DNA of 64,000 nt from Arachidicoccus ginsenosidivorans (GTDB lineage: Bacteria; Bacteroidota; Bacteroidia; Chitinophagales; Chitinophagaceae), in NCBI RefSeq assembly GCF_007971385.1, contig NZ_CP042434.1, forward strand, positions 1,860,001-1,924,000, read 5' to 3'. Within the stretch, counting starts at the first letter, position 1; each line of letters starts with the position of its first letter. The translations under genes were made by a program, and so were the position numbers. Under the pieces are notes generated by a model. It saw nothing but the letters and a program-made list of their open reading frames with translations. It made no database searches and had not been told where the DNA came from. Below are positions 27,836-37,272 of the stretch, in pieces.

Positions 27836-30451
27836 TTATTTAGGCAACACTGCCACGCCCCACTGCTTATTGGGACGACTACCCATTACAAATTGCAGCG
27901 TTCCGCCTTGCATCAGCTGGTCTCTGTACAGCCAACACTGCTTTAAGTCCCTGCCATTAAAACGTACAGATTGCACATAGACATTTTCCTTTTGATTATT
28001 TTTTGTTTCTATGACTAGTTGCTTCCCATTGCCCAGTTCAATAACCGCCTTATCAAAAGCCGGGCTACCCAGCTCTACTATGGGGCGTTTATCCGTAAGC
28101 CCTTTTACATCAAATAACCCCAGTGAAGTCATGACCAGCCAACTGCCTAGCTGTCCCTGGTCCTCATCCTGTCCATAACCGTATCCATGAATGGAGTCCG
28201 TGCCATAAAAATCATCCACAATCGCTCTTGTCCAATACTGTGTTCGCCAGGGCTGACCAGAAAAATTAAAGAGCCAGCTCATCTGCATATCAGGCTGATT
28301 GCCCTGATTATAAACTGCTTTTACACCAGAAAATGCATCCATTGTTTTGCCCCCGCCAAATCCCTCAGCCTTTTCTTTTGTAAAAATCTTTTGGAGCCGT
28401 TCATTAAACCGGTCTTTACCTACAGCGGCGCTTAAACCCTGTGGATCCCAGGGCACAAAAAATGAATATTGCATTCCATTGCCTTCCTGAAATCCCCGCC
28501 AAGGCTCATTTGGATCATAATGGTCAATAAAATGACCTAATGTATCTTTTGGGCGGATGAGTTTTAAACTGCTATCAAAGAGATGATGCCAGCCATTCGC
28601 ATATTGAGTAAACATTTTGGCATCATCTGACTTACCTAAAGAGGCTGCCAGCTGGCTGGCTGCATAAGCCCCAAAACAATATTCCAGCGTATGCGAGGCA
28701 GAAAAATTGGATCCCTTTGCCGTGGATCCCTGCTGATCAATGTAGGGCACATATCCTCTTTTGACAAAACTTTCCAGATCACTTTTGCCTGCCCCCACCG
28801 GACGAGATCCATTTTGATCCTTAACGCCTAGTACATTTTTATAAACTGCCTGGTATATTTGCTCAAGGGAAGCGGGATCCATTTGTTTAAATAGCCCTAA
28901 CTGGTAGGCAGAAGCTACTACCAGACCCACAAAATTGGTTCCGACCCCGGAAGCATACTGGCTATTAACGAGTCCATCTGAAAACCAGCCTCTGTTTTTA
29001 TACATCTCTAATTGGGTATAAACAAAATCTTTCAGGTAATGAGGATAGACCAGCGACCACAGCTGTGTCAGGTTCCAGTAAGCCCCCCAAATAGCATCCG
29101 AGTTCAGCATCTGAAAGGGTAAATGAGCGGGTCCTACCTTAGCATTACTCGTAACACTGCCAGTGATAGGACTGGTTGAAACAACCCTTTGGGATTGCCC
29201 GGAAATGTGCTCAGATTGAAAAGCCATCGGATAGTCTCCATTTACATCCGAGCTGACACCTCTTCCCAGGAGTGCATGATAAAGCCCCGTATAAAATTTC
29301 TCTTTCAATGCCCTGGAAGCACTCTTTACTTTTATTTTACTAAGTGCAGCTGCCCAGATTTGCCGGGCGCTTAATTTAGCGCCGTCAAAATTTAACCCGG
29401 CAGCCTCCACCTGCAAATTCTTTTTAGCATTTGCAATACTTGTGTAGGAAAGGCCGATTTTTACCTCAACCGGACCGCGTGGCTTCTGCTTATCTGAATC
29501 GCTCGGCTTGCTTGCGTTATCTGCATAATCAAAATACAGGCCGCAGCCTTTCCCAGAGGCAGTTGCCTGAAATGATTTGGAGATGGTGCTAACTGATTTA
29601 TCTGTAAAACTGCCCACCCCTGTGGGTGCCTGACTGAGCTGGCCATAGATATACATCTGCACGGCGCCTCCTGGATCGAAAATCTCCACATATTTAGGAC
29701 TCGTACGGACATTCCCTTCAAAATGGGTGCTATCCACCATATGCACATTTGCAGCTTTTACCTCTCCGCTCTCGCCCCATTTTTGCCCCATTAGTAGCAA
29801 GATGCGGTTGCCGGATTTATTACCAGTACCATTACCATTTCCTTTTCTATTCACCTGCCCTTCCGGAAAACTAAATCTTAAAAATCCTACATGCTTGGTT
29901 GCAGTCAACTCAGCCTTTATGCCATAATCATCCAACAGCACTTTATAATAACCAGGACGGGCTACTTCCGTACTGTGTTTGTAATGCGACCTGAACCCTG
30001 TTTTCACATGATCCGAGCTATCACCGATCCGGGTAAGAAGGGGGCCGTTTGTTGCGGTTAGCATGACACCTCCTAATTGCCATTCATGGAACAGCACAAA
30101 CCCTTCAATGGTTTTATCTCTTGGGTCATACCCTACCGCTTCCCAACCAGACTTATTGCCGTAATGGCCATTAGTGGATGGCGCCAGTTTAGCCATACCC
30201 TGGGGCACTGCACCAGGCGTAAAGAAAAACCACCGGCTCTGGGCCGTACCGATTTCAGGGCGAACAAAGGACAATATATCTGAAGGCTGAGCCGCCAATT
30301 TGAAACTTGAAAACAGACAAACAGCGCATATCAGTCCCGAAAGCACGGCCTGCAAGACCAGACCCCGGCGGGGTCTGGTCAACAATAAATGCATTTTCTG
30401 CATGTACCCATGGCAACGAATTCCTGTACTAATTTGTTCTGTCATGCGCAT
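27836..30451 (-). CDS. GH92 exo-alpha-mannosidase
   Basis: This 871-residue secreted enzyme begins its mature region as SDILSFVRPEIGTAQSRWFF, and has the GH92 beta-sandwich followed by the (alpha/alpha)6 barrel. Conserved GH92 text includes SDAIWGAYWNLTQLWSLVYP and GQDEDQGQLGSWLVMTSLG near residue 762, holding the acidic residues and the calcium site. Residues about 205-220 form an insert of Gly-Asn repeats (KGNGNGTGNKSGNR) encoded by a hexanucleotide repeat. The gene follows SusD by 29 bases. Two different GH92 enzymes in one locus suggest cleavage of several mannose linkages. Confidence 0.94.
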   Translation of the reverse strand: MRMTEQISTGIRCHGYMQKMHLLLTRPRRGLVLQAVLSGLICAVCLFSSFKLAAQPSDILSFVRPEIGTAQSRWFFFTPGAVPQGMAKLAPSTNGHYGNKSGWEAVGYDPRDKTIEGFVLFHEWQLGGVMLTATNGPLLTRIGDSSDHVKTGFRSHYKHSTEVARPGYYKVLLDDYGIKAELTATKHVGFLRFSFPEGQVNRKGNGNGTGNKSGNRILLLMGQKWGESGEVKAANVHMVDSTHFEGNVRTSPKYVEIFDPGGAVQMYIYGQLSQAPTGVGSFTDKSVSTISKSFQATASGKGCGLYFDYADNASKPSDSDKQKPRGPVEVKIGLSYTSIANAKKNLQVEAAGLNFDGAKLSARQIWAAALSKIKVKSASRALKEKFYTGLYHALLGRGVSSDVNGDYPMAFQSEHISGQSQRVVSTSPITGSVTSNAKVGPAHLPFQMLNSDAIWGAYWNLTQLWSLVYPHYLKDFVYTQLEMYKNRGWFSDGLVNSQYASGVGTNFVGLVVASAYQLGLFKQMDPASLEQIYQAVYKNVLGVKDQNGSRPVGAGKSDLESFVKRGYVPYIDQQGSTAKGSNFSASHTLEYCFGAYAASQLAASLGKSDDAKMFTQYANGWHHLFDSSLKLIRPKDTLGHFIDHYDPNEPWRGFQEGNGMQYSFFVPWDPQGLSAAVGKDRFNERLQKIFTKEKAEGFGGGKTMDAFSGVKAVYNQGNQPDMQMSWLFNFSGQPWRTQYWTRAIVDDFYGTDSIHGYGYGQDEDQGQLGSWLVMTSLGLFDVKGLTDKRPIVELGSPAFDKAVIELGNGKQLVIETKNNQKENVYVQSVRFNGRDLKQCWLYRDQLMQGGTLQFVMGSRPNKQWGVAVLPK

Positions 30452-30480
30452 TATTTAAATAACTCTTTTTGTATATTTTT

Positions 30481-32070
30481 CTACTGCTCATACCCGGGAT
30501 TCTGGGGCTTTAAGGCCGGATTGCGTTGCAATTCCGTGGAAGGAATAGGCATGAGCAGATCTTTCTGCTGAAATTTCTGTCCCCTCCCATTATCATGACC
30601 AACAAGGGCGGAAAAGCTGACCGTATGCCCAGCACCTACATCCGGGTACAATCTGGTTCTCACCAAATCAAACCAAAAATGGCCTTCCATCGCCAGTTCC
30701 CTGAACCGTTCTGCCAAAATCAAGTCCCGTCTGGCCTGCTGGCTGGTTGGAATGGATGGTTTGTGCACATAGGCCCTGCTTAGGATCGGATCCAGATAAG
30801 GGGTGGGATCCTGCCCAAGTGCATTAGCGGCCTCCGCAGCAATTAAATAGACATCCGCCATTCTGTAAACATCTATATACTTGCTTGAAGCGGCCGTTTC
30901 AAATATAGCCGTACTATCATACCACCTGAATGGTAAGGTAGGTATTTTTATCGTTGTCAGGCTACCAGATTTATTGATATAGCTAAAAGAATTGTGATAA
31001 AACTGGCGATTATGCCTTCTGATATCGTTTGTACTGTCATACATGGACAATAATGTATTGGAGGGTGTCCACGGTGTAGTCATGAGCGTATATTGGACTT
31101 TCAGATCCGAATTAGGAATAGGCACCGGAAATGAATTAGGCAAGGTATACTCCGGGAACCCCGAACTCTGGATATTGCCATTATATTCTATAAAATAAAG
31201 ATACGCACTTCCCTGGTCATAACTGGTCAGTCTGAGTTTATCGAAAGCTGTCGAATTGCCGTCACTAGCGAATAGTGCATAACCGCCTGTGCTTTGAATC
31301 AGTTTTTGTGCCGTTTGTAAGGCTTTGGTATAACTCTCTGCCCCCTTTTGTAATGGGTAACCTGCCATGGTCAGATAAACTTCTGCCAAAACAACCTCGG
31401 CAGATCCCTTTGAGATACGGTTGCCATTACTGCCCATGGGTTTATCTGCCAGGCCGCCTTTATCAATCGCCCAGTTAAGGTCTTCTACGATGGAAGCATA
31501 TACAGAATCTACTGAGGCTCTGGGTGCATACAGGTTTTCAAGTGAAGTATAAGGCGCTAAGATAAGAGGAACGCCGCCAAATATGCGCACCAGATAATAA
31601 TAATCTACTGCACGGTAAAACCTGGCTGTTGCAAGCAAAGGCGCCTTTGCTCCCTCTGCAATGGACGTGCTAGCAGTCACTTTATCTATAATGGTATTGG
31701 CACTGGCAATAGAACTGTAAAAGGAGGACCAGATCGCTCCCAGATAATTACTGGCATTACCCACCGTTTGCGTCAAAGAGGCAAAATGTCGAATACTGGG
31801 ATCCTGGGCGACCGTATTGTTGGCCAGTCCGGATAAATTGTCCAGGGTAAAACTATTCGTGCCATCATATAACCCATTGATATTATAAAAGCGGCCAGGA
31901 CCAGTACCTTTACCATATAAATAATTAATCGCACTCTCTGCCTGGGAGACAGATTGAAAATAAGCATCTACAGGCGTAATACTCTTGGGAGATTCTTCCA
32001 GAAATTTATTGCAACTACAAAGGCTGCCACTTAAAAGACAAATGCCCAGTAATATATTTGAATATTTCAT
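30481..32070 (-). CDS. SusD-like outer-membrane glycan-binding lipoprotein
   Basis: This 529-residue lipoprotein has Cys20 (SLCSCNKFLEE) as the lipid-anchored residue, and the typical N-terminal TPR region and C-terminal motif (LAERFRELAMEGHFWFDLVRT, LMPIPSTELQRNPALKPQNPGYEQ). SusD proteins cap the SusC barrel and bind the target oligosaccharide at the cell surface. It lies 27 bases after SusC and 29 before GH92, so it is in the core mannoside operon. Confidence 0.96.
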   Translation of the reverse strand: MKYSNILLGICLLSGSLCSCNKFLEESPKSITPVDAYFQSVSQAESAINYLYGKGTGPGRFYNINGLYDGTNSFTLDNLSGLANNTVAQDPSIRHFASLTQTVGNASNYLGAIWSSFYSSIASANTIIDKVTASTSIAEGAKAPLLATARFYRAVDYYYLVRIFGGVPLILAPYTSLENLYAPRASVDSVYASIVEDLNWAIDKGGLADKPMGSNGNRISKGSAEVVLAEVYLTMAGYPLQKGAESYTKALQTAQKLIQSTGGYALFASDGNSTAFDKLRLTSYDQGSAYLYFIEYNGNIQSSGFPEYTLPNSFPVPIPNSDLKVQYTLMTTPWTPSNTLLSMYDSTNDIRRHNRQFYHNSFSYINKSGSLTTIKIPTLPFRWYDSTAIFETAASSKYIDVYRMADVYLIAAEAANALGQDPTPYLDPILSRAYVHKPSIPTSQQARRDLILAERFRELAMEGHFWFDLVRTRLYPDVGAGHTVSFSALVGHDNGRGQKFQQKDLLMPIPSTELQRNPALKPQNPGYEQ

Positions 32071-32097
32071 AAATAAATATTTGAATCTTGGGGTGAA

Positions 32098-35000
32098 TTA
32101 AAAAGTTGCATTTAAACCGAAGGTGAATGTTCTTGGTTTAGGATATTGGTAGAATTCTATATTCTGTCCAAAGGCCGGTGCGCCAGGTGTATTCCAGGAG
32201 ATATTTTCCGGATCATACCCTTTATAGGAGGAGGATTTGACTAAAAATACATTCTGACCACTTAAATAAAAGCGCAGTGATTTTATTTTCGCAGACTTTA
32301 GAAGGCGCGTAGGCAAGTTATATCCCAACACAATATTTCTGCCCCTGATAAATGAGCCATTAGCCACCCAATGGCTATCAAAGGCGGCCGACTGGCCGGC
32401 ATCTGGCGCAAAGCGCCACTGCTGAATCGGGGTATTTTGGTTTTGGGTTGTCCAGGCATTCATCACCGAAGTCAGAGAATTACTATATCCTGTCCTGTCT
32501 TCTGAGGAAAATAAGAAGGCTTGCGCAATACTGGCACCTTGTGAGAATTGCAGATCAATCATCAGATCAAATCCTTTATAGCTGAAAGTATTGACAAAAC
32601 TTCCCGTCCAATCAGGAGTTCCCTTTCCCAGAATTCGCTTATCTGCCGATTCTTTTTCTTCCCCGGCATGATAGGGATAATTAGGGTCTTTCGCCTTGCC
32701 AGCTTCAACTTCCTCCTCACTATAAGTACCTAGCCTTTCATAGCCCCAAAACGAGCCGGCAGGCTCACCTACTCTTAAAATGGTAAACCCGTCTGATACC
32801 GGCCCCCAGAAAGGGCCGGGAAAAATATCTTCATCATTGCTTCCCAGGGAAACCACTTTATTTTTATTATAACTGGCAACAATATTCGTAGTCCAGTTAA
32901 AATCACGATTTATTATATTGCGCGTCGTTAAAGAGAGCTCTACGCCTTGATTGGACATAGAACCGATATTACTCAACACGCCACCAAATCCTGTAGAAGT
33001 TGGAATAGGTTTATTTAAAAGTAAATCAGAGGTCAGCTTATAATAATAATCACCTTCGAAGCTGATTCGATTGTCAAACATCCTGAGTTCCAGCCCAATA
33101 TCTGTTTGCTTTGTTTTCTCCCATTTGAGATCCGGATTGGCTAAACCATTAATATAAGAAGAGGCTTCTCTCGTACCATTAATCAGCGTGGTGCCGCTGG
33201 ATACGGTAGCTAAAGATTGATAGGCGCCTATTTCGGTATTACCTGTAATGCCATAACTACCACGGATTTTTAGAAAACTGATCCAATTAGCTTTCTTTAT
33301 AAAATCCTCATTGGAAAGGATATAACCTAAGCCAATAGAAGGAAAATAACCGTACTTATTGGTTTTACCGAATCTGGAAGAGCCATCGGCTCTTTCGGTG
33401 AGGGTAACCAGGTATTTATCCGACATATTATAGCTGGCACGGGCAAAATAGGAATTAATGGCCCAGCTGGTATAATTACTGGAAGGCGGGTTGGGTTGGG
33501 AACCGGCTCCAAGATTATATTGTCTGTAGAAGTCATCCGCAAAATTCTGCGTGGAACCGCCTAATGTCTGATCAATACGCTTTTGCCAGCTTGCTCCTGC
33601 GAGTATATTCAAATGATGGATCCCCAATTGCTTATCAAAGGTCAGGTAATTCTCCTGTTGCCAATAACGAATCTGCTCGTTGGTAATAGAGGCCACGCCT
33701 TTTTGATTGGCTGATATATTCATCAGATCAGAAGGTGAATAATAATCATAGCGGATATCCTGATTATCGATCCCAAACTGAGTTTTAAATTGTAAGTCCG
33801 GGGTTATTTTGAAATTAAAAAAGGCATTACCAAAAACCTGACTTCTCGTATCCTGATTGGTCTGTGATAATAATACCTTGACCGGATTTTCAGCAGCATC
33901 CAAAAAGGAGTAATCTGAAGAGCTTTGATTGTTGGCCCATGAACCATCCGGGAATCTGACAGGGATGATGGAAGGCATCTCTATCATGGTCCGGGTCGGC
34001 GTATTGGCGCCTGTTCCAGGATTAACAACGTCTTCTTTTGAATAGTTATACAGCAGATTAACCCCAAAATCGATCCATTTATTCAGGGCTAGATCATGTG
34101 TAAACCGAATATTATATCTGCGCAGGTTAGAATGCAGCATAATACCCTCATTATTGGTATAATTGAAAAATACCCCAGTAGAGGAATGATCACCTTTATT
34201 TTGAATGGAAAGTTGATGATTGTTAGAGATCGCTGTTCGGGTCACTTCTTTTTGCCAGTCTGTATTATAAAGGGGGTTTCCATTACTGTCAAAAAGAAGC
34301 GGATCCGTACGTTTAAGTGTTCTAGGCGCTGCTCCCCAAAGCGGATTATTTGCCATCCCACCGCTTAATACTTCTAAAAACTGATCAGAATTTAATACCG
34401 GTAATTCCCGGGGCAGATGACCCGCACTAATAGAAAAGTCATAGGAAACGATCGTACCATTCGTACTGGCGCCTCTTTTTGTGGTGACCAGGATCACCCC
34501 ATTGGAGCCACGTGCACCATAAATAGCAGTAGCTGAGGCATCTTTTAGTACTTCCATGCTTTTAATATCACCTGGATTCAGGTATTGAATATTGGTCATG
34601 GCTACACCATCTACCACATAGAGTGGATCAGTAGAGGAATTAATGGAGCCCATGCCCCTGATAACGACACTAGCGAGGCCGCCAGGTGCCCCGGAATTAA
34701 GTGACACGCTTACGCCAGGAACGCGTCCCTGGAGTCCTTCCAGCGCATTGGTGACTGGCTTAGAAAGTAGTTCTTTGGCACTCACAGAAACAACCGAACC
34801 CGTTACATCCGTTTTTTTCATGGCGCCATAACCGATAACGACCACTGAATCCATATTACTACCGGCAATTGAAAGGATTACCTCACTGGCAGCATTTGCC
34901 GGCAATTCCTTAACTGTATAACCGACATAAGAGAAAACGAGTAGCTGCGCATCTGAATTGACCTGGAGGCTAAAATGGCCATTTGCATCCGTAACTGTTC

Positions 35001-35181
35001 CGGTTGTTGTATTTTTTATGACCACCGAAACGCCGCTCAGGGGCAAGCCTTCACTATTTTTCACCACGCCAGATATCTGCCTTTGTTGCCCATAGGCGCA
35101 CAGCATAATTATACTGCAGGCCAGGACCAGAAGCATTCTTTTTATCGGGAAAACCCCGTACATAAAACAATTTGCATTCAT
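32098..35181 (-). CDS. SusC-like TonB-dependent outer-membrane transporter
   Basis: This 1027-residue protein has a signal peptide ending IIMLCAYGQ, then a carboxypeptidase-regulatory-like domain at about residues 33-110 (ISGVVKNSEGLPLSGVSVVI) and a TonB plug (GLQGRVPGVSV, SSTDPLYVVDGV, ATAIYGARGSNGVILVTTKRG). A 22-strand barrel ends in a terminal phenylalanine (TFTFGLNATF). It should import glycan fragments captured by the SusD partner downstream. The 481-base gap upstream (35182-35662) holds its promoter; no clear consensus element was found there. Confidence 0.97.
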   Translation of the reverse strand: MNANCFMYGVFPIKRMLLVLACSIIMLCAYGQQRQISGVVKNSEGLPLSGVSVVIKNTTTGTVTDANGHFSLQVNSDAQLLVFSYVGYTVKELPANAASEVILSIAGSNMDSVVVIGYGAMKKTDVTGSVVSVSAKELLSKPVTNALEGLQGRVPGVSVSLNSGAPGGLASVVIRGMGSINSSTDPLYVVDGVAMTNIQYLNPGDIKSMEVLKDASATAIYGARGSNGVILVTTKRGASTNGTIVSYDFSISAGHLPRELPVLNSDQFLEVLSGGMANNPLWGAAPRTLKRTDPLLFDSNGNPLYNTDWQKEVTRTAISNNHQLSIQNKGDHSSTGVFFNYTNNEGIMLHSNLRRYNIRFTHDLALNKWIDFGVNLLYNYSKEDVVNPGTGANTPTRTMIEMPSIIPVRFPDGSWANNQSSSDYSFLDAAENPVKVLLSQTNQDTRSQVFGNAFFNFKITPDLQFKTQFGIDNQDIRYDYYSPSDLMNISANQKGVASITNEQIRYWQQENYLTFDKQLGIHHLNILAGASWQKRIDQTLGGSTQNFADDFYRQYNLGAGSQPNPPSSNYTSWAINSYFARASYNMSDKYLVTLTERADGSSRFGKTNKYGYFPSIGLGYILSNEDFIKKANWISFLKIRGSYGITGNTEIGAYQSLATVSSGTTLINGTREASSYINGLANPDLKWEKTKQTDIGLELRMFDNRISFEGDYYYKLTSDLLLNKPIPTSTGFGGVLSNIGSMSNQGVELSLTTRNIINRDFNWTTNIVASYNKNKVVSLGSNDEDIFPGPFWGPVSDGFTILRVGEPAGSFWGYERLGTYSEEEVEAGKAKDPNYPYHAGEEKESADKRILGKGTPDWTGSFVNTFSYKGFDLMIDLQFSQGASIAQAFLFSSEDRTGYSNSLTSVMNAWTTQNQNTPIQQWRFAPDAGQSAAFDSHWVANGSFIRGRNIVLGYNLPTRLLKSAKIKSLRFYLSGQNVFLVKSSSYKGYDPENISWNTPGAPAFGQNIEFYQYPKPRTFTFGLNATF

Positions 35182-35662
35182 GAGTGTTAATTGAAATAAT
35201 TGAATGAAAGAAAATATCCAAAATCATTCGTGAATAGGCATACCTATTGCTTTCGGCCATTCAGCCAATATTTTTCCTGTCCCCTTTTTAAGGGAAATTC
35301 TAGCATCACTAATAATAATTATACAACCCTGACAGCCTTAGCAAAGGGTACTCGTCTCCTTATGCAAACAACAGCTGTCTTTTTAGGCATCGCGCATTTA
35401 GCATCTTTCCCTACTCAATCGTATTTTATACCAGTATATAAGGCCTGATTTAGAGCCGACCAAGATGTTTTCTACAGAATGCATTTCACTTCTCCAACAT
35501 TTTCAGCAAAAGAATTTTATGTTCATACATTCTTACATAAAAGTAATTGCAAAATTTTTACTTTCCAAAAAAAATATAGGCATTTATTTCTTAAGCGGTA
35601 TAACCCTTCTGTAAGAGAACCGCTTATCTTCCTTACTATTTAAAAATTAACTTTCAGCTTTT
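35182..35662. other. Gene-free stretch upstream of SusC
   Basis: 481 bases with no convincing gene, RNA or terminator. It separates the transport/metabolism genes from the SusC operon, and is the likely site for its regulated promoter. Confidence 0.5.
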
Positions 35663-37126
35663 TTATTTGTTCACTTTAGACTTATTCAGCCAATAAGCTT
35701 CAATATCCTCCAGAGAATGCCCTTTTGTTTCAGGGATGAGTTTAAAGGTCAGCCATATAGTCGGAGAACATAAAACGGCAAAGATCCAAAAAGTGCCTGC
35801 GGGACCCGCGTGGTCGAGTAATATGGGCGTAAGCCATCCGACAAAGAAATTGGCAACCCATAGCGATAAAGTTGCCAGTCCCATAGCCCTGCCTCTTATA
35901 TGCGTTGGAAAAATCTCCCCAATGATAATCCAGCATACCGGACCAAAAGAAAAGGCGAAACAAGCAATATAGATCAGGATAAAAAGTAATATCCAGGGGC
36001 CTTCTGTCACCCCACCATAAAACAAAAATCCGATGATAATCAGTGCCAGGCAGGCAATCCCTGCACCAACATATAACAAAGGTTTACGACCCCATTTATC
36101 AACGGTAAAAATGGCCACAAAGGTAAAAAGCATATTAATGATCCCGATAGATACCTGGCCACCGAATGCGCCACCTAAGGTAAAGCCTGCAGCATCCAGA
36201 ATTCTTGGCCCGTAATAGATCACGGCATTAATCCCGGAGAGTTGTGACAATGCGGGCAGTACAAGACCAATAATAAGGGCGGTTCTATATATTGGCTTCA
36301 TCAGCTCTTTTAAACCCGTTTTATCGCCAGTCGATTGGTGAACGCCGTCCTGCATGGCAGCCATTTCAAGGTGCGCCTGCTCGGCCGTATTCACTTTATA
36401 CACCCATTTACGGGCAGCCACCTTCTGTCCTTTCATCATTAACCAGCGGGGAGATTCCGGGATGGCCAAAAGGCTCAACATAAAAATAACCGCAGGCAAT
36501 ACGCCGATGCCCAACATAGCGCGCCAGACATGAGCCGTCACGATCCAATTCAAAAATCCTTCGCTGGCAAACCTGGCAGATTGTTCAGAAAGTCCCAGCA
36601 GCCAGGCATTTGAGAAATAGGCGCAAAGTATGCCAACCGTAATGGCCAGCTGATAAACAGCGACCAGTCGACCCCGCATTTTAGCGGGTGCAAATTCCGT
36701 AATATATAAAGGGGAGACCATGGACGCCACCCCAATACCCAGTCCGCCAATAAATCTAAACCAGAGCAATTCCACTTCCGGCTTTACCAGGCAACAACCA
36801 ATTGCAGATACCGTAAATAAAAGCGCTGAGAGTAGTAAGACTTTTTTTCTGCCATAGCTATCACTAAGCTTACCTGCGCCTGCCACGCCTATAATGCAAC
36901 CCAAAAGGGCCACACTCACAAACCAGCCTTCGCTGGCGGCACTCATGGCATATTCTGATTTTACAAAGCCGACTACGCCAGATATTACAGCCGTATCAAA
37001 TCCGAATAAAAAGCCTCCGAGTGCGGCTACACTGCAAATCAGGATCAAATACTTTAATGCGCCTGTATTCATATTTTGCACGCCTAGCGTAGTACCCTGA
37101 AATGCACTTTGGTCATTCTCTAACAT
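35663..37126 (-). CDS. MFS sugar porter (XylE/glucose-type)
   Basis: This 487-residue inner-membrane transporter has twelve helices and all the sugar-porter signatures: DSYGRKK after helix 2, RFIGGLGIGVASMVSPLYITE, PESPRWLMMKGQ, the second GRKPLLY repeat and PETKGHSLEDIE at the C-terminus. The start may be M19 (MNTGALKY), which gives a normal short N-terminus. It imports a monosaccharide, most likely with proton symport. In this setting, following the kinase/isomerase fusion by 146 bases and preceding SusC, mannose is the most probable substrate, by inference. Confidence 0.93.
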   Translation of the reverse strand: MLENDQSAFQGTTLGVQNMNTGALKYLILICSVAALGGFLFGFDTAVISGVVGFVKSEYAMSAASEGWFVSVALLGCIIGVAGAGKLSDSYGRKKVLLLSALLFTVSAIGCCLVKPEVELLWFRFIGGLGIGVASMVSPLYITEFAPAKMRGRLVAVYQLAITVGILCAYFSNAWLLGLSEQSARFASEGFLNWIVTAHVWRAMLGIGVLPAVIFMLSLLAIPESPRWLMMKGQKVAARKWVYKVNTAEQAHLEMAAMQDGVHQSTGDKTGLKELMKPIYRTALIIGLVLPALSQLSGINAVIYYGPRILDAAGFTLGGAFGGQVSIGIINMLFTFVAIFTVDKWGRKPLLYVGAGIACLALIIIGFLFYGGVTEGPWILLFILIYIACFAFSFGPVCWIIIGEIFPTHIRGRAMGLATLSLWVANFFVGWLTPILLDHAGPAGTFWIFAVLCSPTIWLTFKLIPETKGHSLEDIEAYWLNKSKVNK

Positions 37127-37272
37127 AAAGCTTGTTTAAATGAATATGATTTGTTTAAAGATCACTTGTTTCGTCTACAAAATTTTACCTCTAAAATATC
37201 ATTAGTCCTACATTGCCATTCAGGATGACCACAATGTAAACGCATGAATGCTAATACTCTTAATAAATAACC

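Noticed and set aside
35200..35448. 82-codon frame upstream of SusC
   Set aside because: No family resemblance or signal; it lies in the SusC promoter region and overlaps the likely leader.
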